Positions 15,706 through 25,133 of a stretch of 64,000 nt of DNA are shown here, one piece after another. The notes beneath the pieces are model-generated. The model made no database searches. It saw only the letters and a program-made list of their open reading frames with translations, and was not told the origin of the DNA. A program made the position numbers and the translations under genes. The DNA is from Thalassococcus arenae (GTDB lineage: Bacteria > Pseudomonadota > Alphaproteobacteria > Rhodobacterales > Rhodobacteraceae): assembly GCF_019104745.1 (NCBI RefSeq), contig NZ_JAHRWL010000002.1:372001-436000 (forward strand), in the 5' to 3' direction. Each line of letters begins with the position of its first letter. Position 1 is the first letter of the stretch.

Positions 15706-16866
15706 ATGCACGCGCCCTATGCCTGCACACCCGCGGCGGCCCGCGGTCGTCTGGTTGCAGAAGAAGAAAGCGCGTTCCGATCGTGTTTCCAGCGCGACCG
15801 CGACCGGATCATACATTCCTCGGCGTTTCGCAGGCTCAAACACAAGACCCAGGTCTTCGTCGAACACGAAGGCGATTTCTATCGCACGCGACTGACCCAT
15901 TCGATCGAGGTGGCGCAGGTGGCGCGCACCATCGCCGGCGCTCTGGGGCTGAACACCGACCTGACCGAGGCGGTGGCGCTGGCCCATGACTTGGGCCACA
16001 CACCCTTTGGCCATACCGGCGAAGACGCCCTGGATGCGCTGATGGCGCCCTATGGCGGGTTCGATCACAACGCGCAGACGGTGCGGATCGTCACCGCGCT
16101 GGAACGCCACTATGCCGAGTTCGACGGGCTGAACCTGACCTGGGATTCGCTTGAGGGAATCGCCAAGCATAACGGGCCTGTCGCGCACCCTTTGCCGCTG
16201 GCTTTGGCCGAATATAACGATTGTCACGACCTTGAGTTGCACACCCATGCCAGCGCTGAAGCACAGGTTGCAGCGCTGTCCGATGATATCGCGTATAACA
16301 ACCACGATTTGCACGACGGTTTGAGGGCCGGACTTTTCACGGAAAAGGCGATTTCAGACCTGCCGCTGGTAGGTTCGGCCTATGCCGAGGTCGACCGTCA
16401 CTACCCCGGTTTGGGGGCATCGCGCCGCCGCCATGAAGCCCTGCGGCGAGTGTTCGGGGCCATGGTGTCCGACGTCATCGAGACCACCAGGAACCGCCTG
16501 GCCGAAGCGCGTCCCGACTCGGTCCAGGCGTTGCGCGAACTGGGGTTCCCAGTCGCCTGCTTTTCGAATGAAATGCATAGCAATATCAAGGAAATACGAG
16601 CCTTTCTTTTTGCAAACATGTACCGCGCGCCGCGCGTGATGGAACAACGCGAACGCGTCACCGAAGTGGTGAACGGTCTGTTCCCGATCTACATGTCGAA
16701 TCCCGAATTCCTGCCCGATGGCTGGCGGGCCGAGATCGCCGCCGCCCGGACGCGAACGGCGCTGGCGCGGATCGTCGCGGACTACATCGCAGGGATGACC
16801 GACCGCTACGCGTTGCAACAGCATGCGCAGTTGACCGGTACGGATATTTTGCACGACGGGGTTTGA
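15706..16866 (+). CDS. deoxyguanosinetriphosphate triphosphohydrolase-like protein
   Basis: The 386-residue HD-domain protein carries His65 in RLTHSIEVAQVAR, the doublet His94-Asp95 in ALAHDLGHTPFGHTGE, and a later Asp in ALSDDIAYNNHD. It starts MHAPYACTPAAARGR and contains RDRDRIIHSSAFRRLKHKTQVF, the hallmark of the dGTPase family. These enzymes cut dNTPs to nucleoside plus triphosphate and help balance nucleotide pools. CAGGAGAGG gives a strong ribosome site. It is divergent from the Fe-S carrier. Confidence 0.9.
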   Translation: MHAPYACTPAAARGRLVAEEESAFRSCFQRDRDRIIHSSAFRRLKHKTQVFVEHEGDFYRTRLTHSIEVAQVARTIAGALGLNTDLTEAVALAHDLGHTPFGHTGEDALDALMAPYGGFDHNAQTVRIVTALERHYAEFDGLNLTWDSLEGIAKHNGPVAHPLPLALAEYNDCHDLELHTHASAEAQVAALSDDIAYNNHDLHDGLRAGLFTEKAISDLPLVGSAYAEVDRHYPGLGASRRRHEALRRVFGAMVSDVIETTRNRLAEARPDSVQALRELGFPVACFSNEMHSNIKEIRAFLFANMYRAPRVMEQRERVTEVVNGLFPIYMSNPEFLPDGWRAEIAAARTRTALARIVADYIAGMTDRYALQQHAQLTGTDILHDGV

Positions 16867-16924
16867 CACAACGCCCATTTCCGTTCGCAATGGATGTCGG
16901 AAGTTATTTCAGGACGTCATTTTC

Positions 16925-17551
16925 GTGTTCGGCGTATCGTATTTTAAGAACCGCATTGCGTTTGTCGCAGGTGCCGATCATCCGCTTGGCCAGGCCTTGG
17001 TGCAGCGGCTTTCGACTTTCGGTGCCGCGGTCGTCGCGCTCGGCGTGCGGTCGGCCCCGCTCGAGGCGCTGGCGCACGAAATGCCCAACCGGGTCGAAAC
17101 CCTGACGCTCGATTCCAAGCCGCGCACGTTGTTCGGCGTTCTGTCTGAATCCTGGGCGGCCAATCCGCTGCACATCTATCTCGACCTGATGCCGCTGATC
17201 GCGACGGCCGAAGCGTCGGACCCGGCACCGGATATCGAACGGTCCGCGCATCTTGCGGCGGCGCTTCACGACGGGCTGGGGTCGGGCCGCGCCCTTGGCG
17301 GGTTCATCTTCGAAGCCGTCGATCCCCTGGCGCCGACGCTCACGGTCGCCCGCGGCGCCGGGTTTGCCGGTCTTTCGTCGCAGATCGGCAAACGCGCGCG
17401 GCCGGCAAGGATCGCCGGCTTGCGTTTGTCTCCGGTCGCCGACTGGGATCGCAAGGCGCTGCTGTCGGCCGGCGATGCCGCGCTCATGCTGTGCCACCCG
17501 GTGTCGCGCGGAGTGGCGCCGGGGGCGGTGATCGACTGGCAGGCGCCCTGA
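16925..17551 (+). CDS. hypothetical protein, degenerate Rossmann/SDR-like
   Basis: The 208-residue protein starts FGVSYFKNRIAFVAGADHPLGQALVQRLSTFGAAVVALG after a GTG codon. This resembles an SDR N-terminus (strand, glycine loop, helix) but with a poor nucleotide-binding pattern and no catalytic Tyr-Lys pair. AGGACG lies 8 bases before the GTG, which supports that start. It sits between the dNTPase gene and a cation antiporter with short gaps. No function can be assigned; a non-enzymatic or regulatory SDR relative is possible. Confidence 0.65.
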   Translation: MFGVSYFKNRIAFVAGADHPLGQALVQRLSTFGAAVVALGVRSAPLEALAHEMPNRVETLTLDSKPRTLFGVLSESWAANPLHIYLDLMPLIATAEASDPAPDIERSAHLAAALHDGLGSGRALGGFIFEAVDPLAPTLTVARGAGFAGLSSQIGKRARPARIAGLRLSPVADWDRKALLSAGDAALMLCHPVSRGVAPGAVIDWQAP

Positions 17552-17592
17552 AGCCGCGTTAGAACCTTTGCAGGACAGCGAAGGATTTCGGC

Positions 17593-19413
17593 ATGGCAAT
17601 CCCTGCGGCGGGTGGTTTCGACCCGGTACTCGGTTTCGCGCTCGTGGGCGCCCTGGGGGTTGGCAGTCAATGGCTGGCCTGGCGTCTGCGGATGCCGGCC
17701 ATCGTCCTGATGCTGGCCGCGGGTCTGTTGGTCGGGCCGGTTCTGGGCCTGTTCGACCCGTCCGAGGTCTTTGGTGATCTGGTCAAGCCGATGGTCGCCA
17801 TCGCCGTGGCGATCATCCTGTTCGAAGGCGGTCTGACGCTGAACTTCCACACCCTGAGCGACGCTGCCAAGGGCGTCAGGCGGCTGGTTTTCATCGGCGG
17901 GCCGCTGGGGTGGCTGGTTTCCTCGGCCACGCTGCACTACGTCGCGGGGCTCAGCTGGGCGACCTCCACGGTCTTCGGCGGCATCCTGATCGTCACCGGA
18001 CCCACCGTCATCGCGCCCTTGCTGCGCCAGGCCAAGCTTCAGAAACGCCCCGCCGCGCTGCTGCAATGGGAGGCCATCGTCAACGACCCGGTCGGCGCGC
18101 TGGCGGCGGTGCTGGCCTTCGAGGTGGTGGTCGTTCTGCAGACCGCGACGTCGATGGGGGCGGCCGCCTACGAGATCGCGCTCGGCATCGGGATCGCGAC
18201 GATCCTCGGCATCGCCGCGGGCTGGGGCCTGTCGCGGGCGTTCCGCGAAGCGTGGGTGCCGGAATACATGAAAGTGCCGGTGCTGTTCGTCCTGTTGCTG
18301 GCGATCTTCGCCGTCTCCGACGCGGTGCTGCACGAATCCGGCCTGCTGGCGGTGACGATCATGGGCATCTGGATCGCCAATGCCGATCTGCCCAGCTATA
18401 CCGAACTGCGTCGCTTCAAGGAACATGCCACCGTCCTGCTGGTGTCCGGCGTGTTCATCCTGCTGGCCGCCAACATGTCGATGCAGACGCTGATGTCGCT
18501 GGATCTGCGCGCGCTGCTGTTCGTCGTGGCGGTGATCCTGGTCGCGCGTCCCCTGCCGGTGCTGCTGGCGCTGGCCTTCTCCAACGTTCCCTGGCGCGAA
18601 CGGCTGCTGGTGGCGTTCACCGGACCGCGCGGCGTGGTGCTGGTGGCGGTGGCGGGGCTGTTCGGCGAACGGCTGGTGGAACTGGGGATCGCCGATGCCG
18701 ACCGCGTCGCGCCGCTGGCCTTCGCCCTGGTCGCCGCGACCGTGGTGCTGCACGGCTTCACGCTCACACCGATGGCGCGGCTGCTGGGCCTCACGGCCTC
18801 GCGCAAGCCCGGCGTTCTGATCGTCGGCGGTTCGCGCTTTGCCGTGGCCTTTGCCAAGGCGTTGCAGAAACTCGAGCTACCGGTGCTGATCGCCGACCCC
18901 AACGGGGCGCATCTGCGCAATGCCCGCGAGGAAGGGATCGAAACCTATTACGGCGACGTGCTGTCCGAGGCGGCCGAGCACCGGCTGGAATTCATGGCCT
19001 ACGAAAAGATCGTCGCCGCAACCGACAACGACGCCTACAACACCCTGGTGGCCACCGACCTGGCGCCGGAATTCGGCCGCGACAACGTGTTCCAGGTCAA
19101 GCGCGTGCGCGAAACCTCGTCGCGTCACGCGTTGCCGTCGACGCTGGGCGGGCGCGCGATCGGGGCGGGGCAGACGTTTTTCGAGTTGAACGCCCGGCTG
19201 GTCGAGGGCGATGAATTCCGCACCACGCGGCTGACGGGGGAATTCACGCTGGCGCAATGGCGCGAAAAGAACCCGCAGGCGGTGGTCGTGGCCGAACTGG
19301 GCCCCAACGGCAACCTGCGCTTTCTGGGCCCCGACGACGCGCCGCGCGATCTCGATGGCGTTCAGCTGATCACGCTTGGGCCCGCCCGGCAGGAACGCAG
19401 GGACGTCAAGTAA
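17593..19413 (+). CDS. monovalent cation:proton antiporter (CPA1 type) with C-terminal RCK domain
   Basis: The 606-residue protein has about twelve membrane helices in residues 10-400. They include FEGGLTL and the ion-site Asn-Asp pair in EAIVNDPVGALAA. A cytosolic TrkA-N/RCK nucleotide-binding domain from about residue 410 follows (GVLIVGGSRFAVAFAKALQ...LPVLIADPN). It should exchange Na+ or K+ for H+ across the inner membrane, gated by ligand binding to the RCK domain. CAGCGAAGGA precedes the ATG. It resembles NhaP/KefC-like systems; the ion cannot be read from sequence. Confidence 0.88.
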   Translation: MAIPAAGGFDPVLGFALVGALGVGSQWLAWRLRMPAIVLMLAAGLLVGPVLGLFDPSEVFGDLVKPMVAIAVAIILFEGGLTLNFHTLSDAAKGVRRLVFIGGPLGWLVSSATLHYVAGLSWATSTVFGGILIVTGPTVIAPLLRQAKLQKRPAALLQWEAIVNDPVGALAAVLAFEVVVVLQTATSMGAAAYEIALGIGIATILGIAAGWGLSRAFREAWVPEYMKVPVLFVLLLAIFAVSDAVLHESGLLAVTIMGIWIANADLPSYTELRRFKEHATVLLVSGVFILLAANMSMQTLMSLDLRALLFVVAVILVARPLPVLLALAFSNVPWRERLLVAFTGPRGVVLVAVAGLFGERLVELGIADADRVAPLAFALVAATVVLHGFTLTPMARLLGLTASRKPGVLIVGGSRFAVAFAKALQKLELPVLIADPNGAHLRNAREEGIETYYGDVLSEAAEHRLEFMAYEKIVAATDNDAYNTLVATDLAPEFGRDNVFQVKRVRETSSRHALPSTLGGRAIGAGQTFFELNARLVEGDEFRTTRLTGEFTLAQWREKNPQAVVVAELGPNGNLRFLGPDDAPRDLDGVQLITLGPARQERRDVK

Positions 19414-19436
19414 GCCGCGGCGCGGCGCCCCCGACA

Positions 19437-19464
19437 TTGACGCCAAGCGCCCTCGTGATAAGGG
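19437..19464 (+). promoter_or_regulatory. putative argS promoter
   Basis: TTGACG (19437-19442) and TAAGGG (19459-19464) with 16 bases between lie 25 bases ahead of the argS ATG. The -35 is near consensus and the -10 is weak. Confidence 0.45.
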
Positions 19465-19488
19465 GTGGCGCGACATCCGGAGTTGACC

Positions 19489-21231
19489 ATGAACCTGTTT
19501 ACCGACATCGCCGGCGTCGTGGCCGATGCCATCGCAGCGCTTCAGGCCGAGGGCGCCTTGCCCGGCGGGCTGGATCTGGGCCCCGTCACGGTCGAACCGC
19601 CGCGCGACGCCGCCCATGGCGATATGGCCACCAATGCCGCGATGGTGCTGGCCAAGCCGGCCGGCCTCAAGCCCCGCGACCTCGCCGAAACCCTGGTGCC
19701 GCTGCTGATCGCCGATCCGCGCATCGACAGCGCCGAGGTGGCTGGCCCCGGGTTCATCAACCTGCGGCTGGCCCAGGCGCTGTGGCAGGACCTGCCGCGC
19801 GCCATCCTGGCCGCCGGAACCGCCTACGGGCGGTCGGTGATGGGGCAGGGGCAGCGGGTCAATGTCGAATTCGTTTCGGCCAACCCCACCGGTCCGATGC
19901 ATGTCGGCCATGCCCGCGGAGCCATCGTCGGCGATGCGCTGGCCGCGCTGCTGGACTACGCGGGCTACGACGTGACGCGGGAATACTACATCAACGATGG
20001 CGGCGCGCAGGTCGAAAAGCTGGCCCGCTCCGCCTACCTGCGCTACCAGGAGGCGCATGACCTCAGCGTCGACTGGCCCGAGGGCAGCTATCCCGGCGAC
20101 TACCTGATCCCGGTGGGCGAGGCGCTCAAGGACAAGGTCGGCGATGTGTGGCTCGACGCGCCCGAGGCAGAGTGGCTCGACGCGGTGCGCGAGTTCGCCA
20201 CCAACGCGATGATGGACCTGATCCGCGAAGACCTGGCCGCGCTCGGCGTGCACATGGACCACTATTTCTCGGAGAAGTCGCTGTTCGATACCGGCCGGAT
20301 CGAAGACGCGATCGACACGCTCAAACAGCAGGGGCTGATCTATTGGGGCACCCTGCCGATGCCCAAGGGCAAGGCGGATGACGATTGGGAAGAACGCGAA
20401 CAATGGCTGTTCAAGTCGACCGCGTTCGGCGATGACGAGGACCGCCCGGTGCAAAAAGCCGACGGCACCTGGGCCTATTTCGCCCCCGACATCGCCTATC
20501 ACTACGACAAGGTCCAGCGCGGTTTCGACCAGCTGATCAACATCTTCGGCGCTGATCACGGCGGCTATGTCAAGCGGCTCAAGGCGGTGGTCAAGGCGTT
20601 GTCGGGTGACCGGGTTCCGCTGGACATCAAGCTTTTGCAACTGGTCAAGCTGTTCAAGAACGGTCAGCCTTTCAAGATGTCGAAACGCGCCGGAACCTTC
20701 GTCACACTGCGCGACCTGGTCGACATGGTCGGTCCCGACGTGGCGCGGTTCCACATGCTGACGCGGCGCAACGATGTGCCGCTGGATTTCGATTTCGACA
20801 AGGTGGTCGAGCAATCCAAGGAAAACCCGGTCTTCTATGTGCAGTACGCCCATGCCCGCGTCGCTTCGGTGCTGCGCAAGGCGGCCGAGCAGGGGATCGC
20901 GATCGACGATTGCACGCTGGCCAAGGCCGACCTGTCCGGCATGACCCATTCCGCCGAACTGGCGCTGGCGCGCAAGCTGGCGGAATGGCCGCGGCTGATC
21001 GAAATCGCCGCCCGCACGCACGAACCACACCGCGTGGCGACCTACCTCTCGGAACTGGCTGCCGAACTGCACGGTCTTTGGAACCGTGGCCATGACGAAC
21101 CGGCGCTGCGCTTTCTGCAGGACGACGTTGCCACCAGTCAGGCGAAAATCGCCTTGGCGCGGGCCGTCGCGGTTGTCATTTCGGCCGGTCTTGGTATCTT
21201 GGGTGTGACGCCGGCAGAAGAAATGCGCTGA
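19489..21231 (+). CDS. argS: arginyl-tRNA synthetase
   Basis: The 580-residue class I synthetase has the HIGH-equivalent HVGH at residues 138-141 ([13 protein letters not shown]) and KMSKR as the second signature. The N-terminal additional domain and the C-terminal anticodon-binding DALR-like domain are both present. It charges tRNA-Arg. The ATG at 19489 is preferred over the in-frame codon at 19465 from alignment of [15 protein letters not shown]. It begins a run of co-directional genes (SPOR, nagZ, scpA, scpB) that are tightly spaced. Confidence 0.96.
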   Translation: MNLFTDIAGVVADAIAALQAEGALPGGLDLGPVTVEPPRDAAHGDMATNAAMVLAKPAGLKPRDLAETLVPLLIADPRIDSAEVAGPGFINLRLAQALWQDLPRAILAAGTAYGRSVMGQGQRVNVEFVSANPTGPMHVGHARGAIVGDALAALLDYAGYDVTREYYINDGGAQVEKLARSAYLRYQEAHDLSVDWPEGSYPGDYLIPVGEALKDKVGDVWLDAPEAEWLDAVREFATNAMMDLIREDLAALGVHMDHYFSEKSLFDTGRIEDAIDTLKQQGLIYWGTLPMPKGKADDDWEEREQWLFKSTAFGDDEDRPVQKADGTWAYFAPDIAYHYDKVQRGFDQLINIFGADHGGYVKRLKAVVKALSGDRVPLDIKLLQLVKLFKNGQPFKMSKRAGTFVTLRDLVDMVGPDVARFHMLTRRNDVPLDFDFDKVVEQSKENPVFYVQYAHARVASVLRKAAEQGIAIDDCTLAKADLSGMTHSAELALARKLAEWPRLIEIAARTHEPHRVATYLSELAAELHGLWNRGHDEPALRFLQDDVATSQAKIALARAVAVVISAGLGILGVTPAEEMR

Positions 21232-21312
21232 CAAAAGCGCCTCGGCCTGCGTCGGAGACGAGCAGACAACGCACCCGTGCGGCACAACGTGCGGGGGAGA
21301 ACGAGGCGAAAA

Positions 21313-22341
21313 ATGGCGGATTTCACCTATGATGGGGCAGACAGCGCCCCTGCGACGCGCGGCGTCGCGACGGCGGCAAACTGGGCCGGTGCGCTTGTGT
21401 CTCTGGCACTGATCGCCGGTGTCGGCGTGTGGGGTTACCGGCTGCTGGTGCGCGACGTCAGCGGCATTCCCGTGGTCCAGGCGGTGCAGGGTCCGATGCG
21501 TGAGGCGCCGAACGATCCCGGCGGCCAGCTGGCCGATCACCAGGGCCTGGCGGTCAACGCCGTGGCCGGGCGGGGTGGTGCCGAAGACGCCGCCGATCGG
21601 CTGGTTCTGGCGCCGGCACCGCCGGGCCTGTCTTCCGAGGATGTGGCGCTTGGCGCGATCAAGCCCGCCGCGCGGCCCGAGGCGCAGCCCAAACGCGTCA
21701 CGCTGACCCCGATGCCCAGCCTGGCCGAACCCGCGCCGGAAGCCCCGGTCATGGCCGAGGAGACAGGCGCGGCCGAGCCGGACGGAACCGGCGACGCGAT
21801 CCAGAGGCTTGTCGAACAGATCGCCGCCGGTGCTGTGCCACTGACCGACATGGAGCCCGGAGAGGCCGCGGCGGTCGTCACCGAGATATCCGAGACCGAC
21901 AGCGCGGATGAGGCAGAGGTCGTGACCGAGGTCCAGGCGCCGTTGCCGGTGGCAAAGCCGGGCGAGGGGCTGGTGCGTTCGCTGCGTCCGATGCGCCGCC
22001 CGGTCGGTCTGCAGACCGCCTCGCTCGAGGCCGCGGTGACGCCGACCGAGGCCGAGGCACAAAAGGAAATCGATCCGGCGGCAATTCCCACCGGAACCCG
22101 GCTGGTTCAGATCGGCGCGTTCGACAGCGCCGAGACCGCCCGTTCCGAATGGGCGCGACTGGAAGCGCGGTTCGGTGATTACCTTGTCGACAAGTCGCGG
22201 GTCATCCAGCGGGCAAGTTCCGGCGGACGGGTGTTCTACCGATTGCGGGCGCACGGCTTCGAAGACCTGGCGGATGCCCGCCGCTTCTGCTCTGCTTTCG
22301 TCGCGCAGAATGTCGACTGCATCCCGGTGGTGGCGCGGTGA
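21313..22341 (+). CDS. SPOR-domain cell-envelope protein
   Basis: The 342-residue protein has a short cytoplasmic N-terminus and one membrane helix at about residues 18-45 (VATAANWAGALVSLALIAGV then GVWGYRLL). A long acidic, Pro/Ala-rich linker leads to a C-terminal SPOR domain from about residue 265 (GTRLVQIGAFDSAETARSEWARLEARFG). SPOR domains bind denuded peptidoglycan at the division site. The gene overlaps nagZ by GTGA, matching the conserved argS-SPOR-nagZ-scpAB order of Rhodobacteraceae. Its role is probably septal wall remodelling. Confidence 0.88.
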   Translation: MADFTYDGADSAPATRGVATAANWAGALVSLALIAGVGVWGYRLLVRDVSGIPVVQAVQGPMREAPNDPGGQLADHQGLAVNAVAGRGGAEDAADRLVLAPAPPGLSSEDVALGAIKPAARPEAQPKRVTLTPMPSLAEPAPEAPVMAEETGAAEPDGTGDAIQRLVEQIAAGAVPLTDMEPGEAAAVVTEISETDSADEAEVVTEVQAPLPVAKPGEGLVRSLRPMRRPVGLQTASLEAAVTPTEAEAQKEIDPAAIPTGTRLVQIGAFDSAETARSEWARLEARFGDYLVDKSRVIQRASSGGRVFYRLRAHGFEDLADARRFCSAFVAQNVDCIPVVAR

Positions 22342-23348
22342 CGCGCCGCTTTGGCGCGGCCATCCTGGGCTGCGCCGGGACGCGGCTCGGCGCCGACGAA
22401 AAGCGGTTCTTCGCCCGAGCCGATCCCTTTGGCTTCATCCTGTTCGCGCGAAACATTGAAAACGTATCGCAAGTAGCTAATCTTACAGAAGAACTCAGAG
22501 ATGCAGTCGGCCGGGAGGCCCCCATCCTGATCGATCAGGAAGGCGGGCGCGTGCAGCGCTACCGCCCGCCGCTGGGTCGCGACTGGCTGCCGCCCCTGGA
22601 CGAGGTCGCCCGCCACGGCGCCAACGCCGCGCGCGCGATGCGTCTGCGCTACCGGCTGATCGCGCATGAATTGCGGGGCATGGGCATCACCGCGAACTGT
22701 GCGCCGATGCTCGATATCGCCCGTCCCGACACCCATGCCTTTCTGCGCAACCGCTGTTACGCCGACAGCCTCGATCGTGTCGTCGAAATCGGGCGGGCGG
22801 TGGTCGAGGGGCTGGAACAAGGCGGGATCTGTCCCGTCGTAAAACATATTCCCGGCCATGGCCGCGCGGTGCTGGACAGCCACCTGTCGCTACCGCGCAT
22901 CGCGGCCGACCGTGCCACGCTGGACGCCGCCGATTTCGCCGCCTTCCGGCCTTTCGCGGGGCAGGCGATGGGCATGACCGCGCACCTGGTCTTCGACGCC
23001 ATCGACCCCGGCAACCCGGCCACGATCTCGACCGCGATGATCGACCTGATCCGCCGCGATATCGGGTTCGGCGGGCTGCTGATGACCGACGACATCTCGA
23101 TGCAGGCCTTGTCGGGCACGGTGTCCGAGCGCGGCGCCGCGGCGTTGGCGGCGGGTTGCGACGTCGTTCTGCATTGCAACGGCGATCTGGCCGAGATGCA
23201 GGCGCTGATGGATCTTGTGGGCACCATGAGCGATGCCGCACAGGCGCGCGCAGACGCCGTCATCGCGGCATGTCCCGCCGTCCAACCGGTTGACATCGAC
23301 GCGTTGGAAGCCGAGTTTGAGGCGCTTGGGCATGAGCGCCATGGATGA
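22338..23348 (+). CDS. nagZ: beta-N-acetylhexosaminidase (peptidoglycan recycling)
   Basis: The 336-residue glycoside hydrolase family 3 protein has LIDQEGGRVQR, the substrate loop KHIPGHGRAVLDSHLSLP with the catalytic His-Asp dyad, and LLMTDDISMQALSG with the nucleophile Asp. NagZ removes GlcNAc from anhydromuropeptides in the cytoplasm. It starts with GTG inside the stop of the SPOR gene and its own end overlaps scpA by ATGA. The lack of a signal peptide agrees with a cytoplasmic location. Confidence 0.93.
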   Translation: MTRRFGAAILGCAGTRLGADEKRFFARADPFGFILFARNIENVSQVANLTEELRDAVGREAPILIDQEGGRVQRYRPPLGRDWLPPLDEVARHGANAARAMRLRYRLIAHELRGMGITANCAPMLDIARPDTHAFLRNRCYADSLDRVVEIGRAVVEGLEQGGICPVVKHIPGHGRAVLDSHLSLPRIAADRATLDAADFAAFRPFAGQAMGMTAHLVFDAIDPGNPATISTAMIDLIRRDIGFGGLLMTDDISMQALSGTVSERGAAALAAGCDVVLHCNGDLAEMQALMDLVGTMSDAAQARADAVIAACPAVQPVDIDALEAEFEALGHERHG

Positions 23349-24148
23349 CTGACGAGTTCGAGACCGCCGCCGATTTCCAGCCGACCAGCGTGGCCGACCG
23401 CCTCGCGGCGGAAGCTCTGGTGGTGGATGTCGATGGCTTCGAGGGGCCGCTGGACGTGCTGCTGATGCTGTCGCGGACGCAAAAGGTGGACCTGCGCAAG
23501 ATCTCGATCCTCGACCTGGCGCGGCAATACCTGGCCTTTGTCGAAAAGGCCAAGGCGCTGCGGATCGAACTGGCGGCCGACTATCTGGTCATGGCGGCCT
23601 GGCTGGCCTTCCTGAAATCGCGCCTCTTGCTGCCGCCCGATCCCGCCGAACAGGGCCCGAGCGGCGAGGAGCTGGCCGCGCATCTGGCATTCCAGCTGGA
23701 GCGTCTGCAGGCCATGCGCGACGCCGCGGCGCGGCTGATGGCGCGTGACCGTCTGGGCTATGATTTCTTTGCCCGCGGCGTGCCGGAGGAAGTCGAGCGG
23801 ATCAAGAAGGTCACCTATACCGCGACGCTGCTCGACCTGATGCAGGCCTATTCCCGCATTCGCACCCGCGATGAATTCCGCCCCTTCACGATGGATCGCG
23901 ACAGCGTCTACACGATGGAGCAGGCGCTGGACCGGATGCGTTCGATGATCGGGTTCGCCGGCACCTGGACGGATCTGTCCAGCTACCTGCCCGATGGCTG
24001 GGACGCCGATCCGGTGCGCTGGCGCTCGGCCACCGCGGCGACGTTCGCCGCGACGCTGGAACTGGTCCGCGACGGCCACGCCGAACTGCGCCAGTCCGAG
24101 ATGTTCGCGCCGATCCAGCTGCGCCGCAAGGAGGGCCGCCGTGACTGA
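23345..24148 (+). CDS. scpA: segregation and condensation protein A
   Basis: The 267-residue kleisin contains VVDVDGFEGPLDVLLMLSRTQKVDLRKISILDLARQYL, the canonical ScpA opening, and the C-terminal winged-helix part. ScpA bridges SMC heads and binds ScpB to form the chromosome-organising condensin. It overlaps nagZ at the start (ATGA) and scpB by eight bases at the end. Length and order match alphaproteobacterial loci. Confidence 0.95.
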   Translation: MTDEFETAADFQPTSVADRLAAEALVVDVDGFEGPLDVLLMLSRTQKVDLRKISILDLARQYLAFVEKAKALRIELAADYLVMAAWLAFLKSRLLLPPDPAEQGPSGEELAAHLAFQLERLQAMRDAAARLMARDRLGYDFFARGVPEEVERIKKVTYTATLLDLMQAYSRIRTRDEFRPFTMDRDSVYTMEQALDRMRSMIGFAGTWTDLSSYLPDGWDADPVRWRSATAATFAATLELVRDGHAELRQSEMFAPIQLRRKEGRRD

Positions 24149-24821
24149 CGCCGATCAGCCGACCCAGGAGGACACGGACAGCCCGCGTGAAAGCCTGTTC
24201 GAAGCCCCGCCGATGGGCGAACAGGAACGCATGGTCGAAGCGATCCTGTTCGCGTCGGTCGAGCCGGTTACGGTCAGGGAACTGGAATCGCGCATGCCGC
24301 ATGGCTGCGACGCGGCCGAGGCGCTGCAACACCTGCGAAACCGCTACGAGGGGCGCGGCGTGCGCGTGGTCAAGGTCGGCGATGCCTGGGCAATCCGCAC
24401 CGCGCCCGACCTGGGCTTTCTGATGAGCCGCGAGACCGTCGAAACCCGCAAGCTCAGCCGTGCGGCGATCGAAACCCTGGCGATCATCGCCTATCACCAG
24501 CCCGTCACCCGCGCCGAGATCGAGGAAATCCGCGGCGTCAGCGTCAGCCGCGGCACGGTGGACCAGTTGCTCGAGATGGAGTGGATCCGCTTTGGCCGGC
24601 GCAAGATGACGCCGGGCCGCCCGGTGACGTTCGTGGTGACACAAAGCTTCCTGGACCATTTCGGCCTCGAATCGGCGCGGGATCTGCCAGGGCTCAAGGA
24701 ATTGCGCTCGGCGGGGCTGCTGGACAGCACGCCGCCCGGCATGATGCCGACCATGGGCGAGGGCGATGTCGACCTCGAGGAAGAGACCGACGAAGGCCAG
24801 TCCGAGATGTTCGAGGACTGA
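24141..24821 (+). CDS. scpB: segregation and condensation protein B
   Basis: The 226-residue protein has two winged-helix domains. Typical segments are MVEAILFASVEPVTVREL and LSRAAIETLAIIAYHQPVTRAEIEEIRGVSVSRGTVDQLLE. The tail is acidic (GDVDLEEETDEGQSEMFED). ScpB dimerises and binds ScpA in the SMC complex. The start is a GTG at 24141, eight bases inside scpA; the open frame further upstream is out of family context and is rejected. Confidence 0.94.
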   Translation: MTDADQPTQEDTDSPRESLFEAPPMGEQERMVEAILFASVEPVTVRELESRMPHGCDAAEALQHLRNRYEGRGVRVVKVGDAWAIRTAPDLGFLMSRETVETRKLSRAAIETLAIIAYHQPVTRAEIEEIRGVSVSRGTVDQLLEMEWIRFGRRKMTPGRPVTFVVTQSFLDHFGLESARDLPGLKELRSAGLLDSTPPGMMPTMGEGDVDLEEETDEGQSEMFED

Positions 24822-24836
24822 TCCGCGGAAAATGCC

Positions 24837-24864
24837 CTGATTTCGGCGCAATCTGCGCTATACT
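24837..24864 (+). promoter_or_regulatory. putative promoter of the 77-residue protein gene
   Basis: A good -10 element TATACT (24859-24864) lies 28 bases before the ATG. CTGATT 16 bases upstream is a weak -35 candidate. Confidence 0.5.
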
Positions 24865-24891
24865 GCCCCGTGAGCAGCAAAGGAGCGCGCC

Positions 24892-25125
24892 ATGAACGCG
24901 AACCAGATCATCAATATGGTTGTCCGCCTCGTCATGCGGAAACTGATTTCCAAAGGCGTGGATGCCGGCATGAACCGGGCGTTTCGAGGCGGCGGCGGCC
25001 AGCAGAGCGCGCCGGATACCGACGGGCTGACGCCGCAGGAACGCCGCCAGATGCGCCAGAACAACAAGCAGATGCGCCAGGCCAAGCAGGCGGCCAAGGT
25101 GGCGGGCCGGATGAACCGCTTCTGA
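24892..25125 (+). CDS. small conserved-type basic protein, 77 residues
   Basis: The protein has an amphipathic N-terminal helix (NQIINMVVRLVMRKLISKGVDAGMNRAF), a glycine-rich hinge, and a Gln/Lys/Arg-rich C-terminal helix (RRQMRQNNKQMRQAKQAAKVAGRMNRF). AAAGGAG precedes the ATG and a clear -10 element lies upstream, so it is very likely expressed. It has no cysteines and no signal peptide. I do not recognise a functional family. A membrane-surface or nucleic-acid-associated role would fit its charge pattern but is unproven. Confidence 0.7.
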   Translation: MNANQIINMVVRLVMRKLISKGVDAGMNRAFRGGGGQQSAPDTDGLTPQERRQMRQNNKQMRQAKQAAKVAGRMNRF

Positions 25126-25133
25126 CCCTGCCC

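Noticed and set aside
18877-22254. 1,125-codon open frame on the minus strand
   Set aside because: It crosses the antiporter, argS and SPOR genes in antisense and shows no recognisable domain. It is a shadow of codon bias.
22757-24079. 440-codon minus-strand frame antisense to nagZ and scpA
   Set aside because: No domain can be seen and both plus-strand genes are certain.
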